A stretch of DNA of 64,000 nucleotides, from NCBI RefSeq assembly GCF_000819845.1, contig NZ_CDCG01000011.1, positions 1 through 64,000 of the forward strand, written 5' to 3'. The notes beneath the pieces were generated by a model. That model made no database searches. It had not been told where the DNA came from and was given only the letters and a program-made list of their open reading frames with translations. The stretch is from Aeromonas enteropelogenes. GTDB lineage: Bacteria > Pseudomonadota > Gammaproteobacteria > Enterobacterales > Aeromonadaceae. Positions 61,499 to 64,000 of this stretch are shown piece after piece. The position numbers were made by a program, and so were the translations under genes. How positions within the stretch are numbered: the stretch's first letter is position 1; each line of letters opens with the position of its first letter.

Positions 61499-62245
61499 AT
61501 GGATCACCTGCTTTACATCGCCATGTCCGGGGCCAAGGAGAACATGAACAGTTTGGCTGTTCGTGGCAACAACCTGGCCAACGCCAACACCATCGGCTTC
61601 AAGTCTGATTTTGAGCAGGCCAGAAGCATGCAGGCGTTTGGCGAAGGCTTGCCGTCACGGGTATTTGCCATGACGGAGCGGCCGGGTCAGAACCTGCAAC
61701 ACGGCATGCTGATGACGACCGGGCGGGATCTGGACGTGGCCGTGGATGGCCCGGGCTGGATTGCGGTACAGGACCCCAAGGGGGGAGAGGCTTTTACCCG
61801 CATGGGTAACCTCCAGGTGAGTGCCACGGGCAATCTGCAGACTTCGACCGGGCTCAACGTCGTGGATGACGGTGGCCGCCCCATCGTGCTGCCGATGCCA
61901 ATGGAAAAGATCGAAATCAACCGGGATGGCACCATCAGTGGCCGTCCCGAAGGGGCCGCAGCCAACCTGCCGGAGGATTTCCAGCGGATCAAGCTGGTCA
62001 ACCCGGCCGCCGATGCGGTGGAGAAAGGGCAGGATGGCCTGTTTCGCCGCAAGGATGGCCAGAACGAGGCGGCCTCCGCCAATGTCGGCCTGATTGCCGG
62101 CTCCCTCGAGGGGAGCAACGTCAATGTGGTTGACGAGATGACCAACCTGATCCGGCTGCAACGTCAGTTCGAAACCCAGGTCAAAATCATGAAGACGGCC
62201 GAGGAAAATGACGAGGCCCAAACCCAGCTGCTGCGTATCAGCTAA
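61499..62245 (+). CDS. flgF: Flagellar basal-body rod protein FlgF
   Basis: 248 residues. MDHLLYIAMSGAKENMNSLAVRGNNLANANTIGFKSDFEQ (pieces), DVAVDGPGWIAVQ, C-terminal NVNVVDEMTNLIRLQRQFETQVK. ATG 61499 follows GGAGG. Proximal rod. Confidence 0.95.
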   Translation: MDHLLYIAMSGAKENMNSLAVRGNNLANANTIGFKSDFEQARSMQAFGEGLPSRVFAMTERPGQNLQHGMLMTTGRDLDVAVDGPGWIAVQDPKGGEAFTRMGNLQVSATGNLQTSTGLNVVDDGGRPIVLPMPMEKIEINRDGTISGRPEGAAANLPEDFQRIKLVNPAADAVEKGQDGLFRRKDGQNEAASANVGLIAGSLEGSNVNVVDEMTNLIRLQRQFETQVKIMKTAEENDEAQTQLLRIS

Positions 62246-62259
62246 TCAAGGAGTTTTAC

Positions 62260-63048
62260 ATGAATCCTGCACTCTGGATCAGCAAGACCGGGTTGGATGC
62301 CCAGCAGACCAACATCTCGGTCACCTCGAACAACCTGGCGAACGCCAGCACCGTCGGCTTCAAGAAGTCGCGGGCCATCTTCGAGGATTTGCTCTATCAA
62401 AACATCAACCAGCCAGGTGGCCGCTCCTCGGCGGATACCGAGCTGCCCTCCGGCTTGATGCTGGGGGCCGGTGCCAAGGTGGTGGCGACCCAGAAGAACC
62501 ACAGCCAGGGCAACGTCCAGACCACCGACAACTCGCTGGACCTGATGATCAGCGGCCGCGGCTATTTCGAAATCCAGCTGCCGGATGGTAGCGCCGCCTA
62601 TACCCGCAATGGCCAGTTCACCCTGAACGATGAGGGGACCATAGTGACCCCGGGCAACGGTTATCCCCTGCAGCCCGAAATCCAGATCCCGCAGGATGCC
62701 CAGAGCGTCACCGTGGGGGAGGATGGCCAGGTCTCGGTCCAGCTCAAGGGCGATGGTGCTTCCCAGGTGGTGGGCCAGATCAATATCTCGGATTTCGTCA
62801 ACCCCACCGGCTTGCAGCCGATGGGGGAGAACATGTTTGTCGAGACCCAGTCCAGCGGCGCGGCCATTCAGGGCACTGCCGGGGCTGACGGGATCGGGGT
62901 GATCAAACAGGGCATGCTGGAGACCTCCAACGTCAACGTGACCGAGGAGCTGGTCAATCTCATCCAGGCACAGCGTGTCTACGAGATGAACTCCAAGGTG
63001 CTCTCCGCCGTCGATTCCATGACGTCCTTCCTGATCCAGCGAACCTAA
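62260..63048 (+). CDS. flgG: Flagellar distal rod protein FlgG
   Basis: 262 residues, as in most bacteria. MNPALWISKTGLDAQQTNISV, SNNLANASTVGFKKSRA, DNSLDLMISGRGYFEIQLPDG, LETSNVNVTEELVNLIQAQRVYEMNSK. AAGGAG before the ATG. Distal rod subunit spanning the periplasm. Confidence 0.96.
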   Translation: MNPALWISKTGLDAQQTNISVTSNNLANASTVGFKKSRAIFEDLLYQNINQPGGRSSADTELPSGLMLGAGAKVVATQKNHSQGNVQTTDNSLDLMISGRGYFEIQLPDGSAAYTRNGQFTLNDEGTIVTPGNGYPLQPEIQIPQDAQSVTVGEDGQVSVQLKGDGASQVVGQINISDFVNPTGLQPMGENMFVETQSSGAAIQGTAGADGIGVIKQGMLETSNVNVTEELVNLIQAQRVYEMNSKVLSAVDSMTSFLIQRT

Positions 63049-63062
63049 TTAGGAGGTCCAGA

Positions 63063-63734
63063 ATGAAAGCAGTATGGATGCTGGGATTACTGGTGCTGGG
63101 GGGCTGCTCGTCCACGCCCTATACACCCAGACCGGATGACCCCGAGTTTTCTCCCGTCTACGGGGAGTCGGAGCCGGTATCGGTCAAACCCACCGGAGCC
63201 ATTTTTCAACCGGATCAGGTCAATGGCATCTATTCGGACATCAAGGCGCACAAGGTGGGTGACATCATCACCATCGAGCTCGCCGAATCGACCTCGGCGT
63301 CCAAGAAGGCCAACACCCAGAGTGGCAAGGACAACAAGTTCAACCTGGATACCGTCACCCTGGGTGGCGTGCCGGTGACGGCCAGCCCCTACGATCTCTC
63401 CGCCAACATCGGCCAGAACAGCGCCTTCAAGGGGCAGGCCAAGGCGGATCAGAGCAACAGTCTGCAAGGCAACATCTCGGTCAGCGTGGCCAAGGTACTG
63501 CCCAATGGCAACCTGCTGGTGCGCGGTGAGAAGTGGATCATGCTCAACAACGGCAACGAATATATCCGCATCACGGGTCTCATTCGTCCCGAGGATGTCT
63601 CCTCGGAGAACAGCGTCTCCTCCCAGAAGGTGGCGAATGCCCGCATCTATTACGGCGGCACCGGTGATCTGGCCAATAGCCAGGAGCAGGGATGGCTCAC
63701 CAGCTTTTTCAATGGTCCCTGGTGGCCGCTCTAG
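63063..63734 (+). CDS. flgH: Flagellar L-ring lipoprotein FlgH
   Basis: 223 residues. Lipoprotein signal with lipobox LVLGGC, lipidated Cys15. Core features: [63 protein letters not shown] (pieces), [25 protein letters not shown]. Outer-membrane L-ring. AGGAGG precedes the ATG. Confidence 0.96.
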   Translation: MKAVWMLGLLVLGGCSSTPYTPRPDDPEFSPVYGESEPVSVKPTGAIFQPDQVNGIYSDIKAHKVGDIITIELAESTSASKKANTQSGKDNKFNLDTVTLGGVPVTASPYDLSANIGQNSAFKGQAKADQSNSLQGNISVSVAKVLPNGNLLVRGEKWIMLNNGNEYIRITGLIRPEDVSSENSVSSQKVANARIYYGGTGDLANSQEQGWLTSFFNGPWWPL

Positions 63735-63742
63735 GAGATGTT

Positions 63743-64000
63743 ATGAAGTCACTGCGTCTTGTGGCCCTGCTCTGCTGCCTGTTGCCCCTGGGGGCGGCCC
63801 ACGCCGCCCGCATCAAGGACATCAGCTCGGTGGAAGGGGTGCGTAGCAACCAGCTGATCGGCTATGGCCTGGTGGTGGGCCTGCCCGGTACCGGCGAGAA
63901 GAACAACGCCTTCACCGAGCAGACCTTCCGTACCATGCTGAACAACTTCGGCATCAAGGTACCGGACAACATCAAGCCCAAGATCAAGGACGTGGCGCCG
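63743..64000 (+). CDS. flgI: Flagellar P-ring protein FlgI (partial, N-terminal part)
   Basis: The first 86 codons are in the window; the frame runs off the right edge. Signal peptide ([18 protein letters not shown]) then [29 protein letters not shown] and [14 protein letters not shown], the FlgI N-terminus. GGAG eight bases upstream of the ATG. Continues the flgFGH transcript. Confidence 0.95.
   Translation, partial: MKSLRLVALLCCLLPLGAAHAARIKDISSVEGVRSNQLIGYGLVVGLPGTGEKNNAFTEQTFRTMLNNFGIKVPDNIKPKIKDVAP

Noticed and set aside
1..64000. CRISPR arrays, insertion sequences, prophage or integrative elements
   Set aside because: No regularly spaced repeats, transposase, integrase or phage genes were seen on either strand.

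Overview
The window looks like chromosomal DNA of a GC-rich Aeromonas. The evidence is a flagellar block in the order flgNM-flgA-cheV-cheR-flgBCDEFGHI with sigma-54 and sigma-28 promoters, tamAB, tandem tRNA-Tyr genes, and a 2,3-dihydroxybenzoate siderophore locus in entC-entE-entB-entA order. The NRPS is a single serine-type module like EntF, so the product is predicted to be enterobactin rather than amonabactin. This points to one of the enterobactin-producing aeromonads. I see no insertion sequence, prophage, CRISPR array or rRNA gene.

Layout: (1) 1-5337, minus strand: an operon resembling E. coli ydjXYZ-ynjABCD (DUF1499 membrane protein, YnjA, a TVP38-flavoprotein disulfide reductase fusion, YnjB, and YnjC cut by the window edge). 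(2) 5649-7771: a visibly AT-richer divergent pair, an exported DUF1254-type protein and a LysR regulator. (3) 7900-22220: housekeeping genes: ppiC, tamA-tamB, two tRNA-Tyr genes, raiA with a near-perfect CRP site, a GAF-PAS-GGDEF-EAL protein, slt and a GalR-like regulator. (4) 22304-35058: the iron locus. A DAHP synthase and a TonB-dependent receptor run leftward, and entC-E-B-A-F plus an unusual Tiki/ChaN-like gene run rightward, from a shared control region with two Fur boxes. (5) 35294-38455: branched-chain-type 2-oxoacid dehydrogenase E1alpha-E1beta-E2. (6) 38662-43804: a cold-shock gene, small conserved genes, a YejA-like binding protein and an EamA transporter. (7) 43945-49077: a DeoR regulator, a YbiW-type glycyl radical enzyme and its activase, divergent from fructose-6-phosphate aldolase, across a region with a perfect FNR box and a perfect palindrome. 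(8) 49180-54702: an HD-GYP protein, rsuA, a second EamA transporter, an OppA-like protein and yfcE. (9) 54739-64000: polar-flagellum and chemotaxis genes, with flgI cut by the window end.

The most interesting points are: the Tiki/ChaN-like gene translationally coupled to the enterobactin NRPS; the receptor-linked DAHP synthase with a change at the position where mutations relieve feedback inhibition; the FNR/DeoR-controlled glycyl-radical and aldolase divergon; and the fused membrane-flavoprotein in the ynj-type operon. All functional statements come from reading the sequence and from memory of the families; no searches were run.
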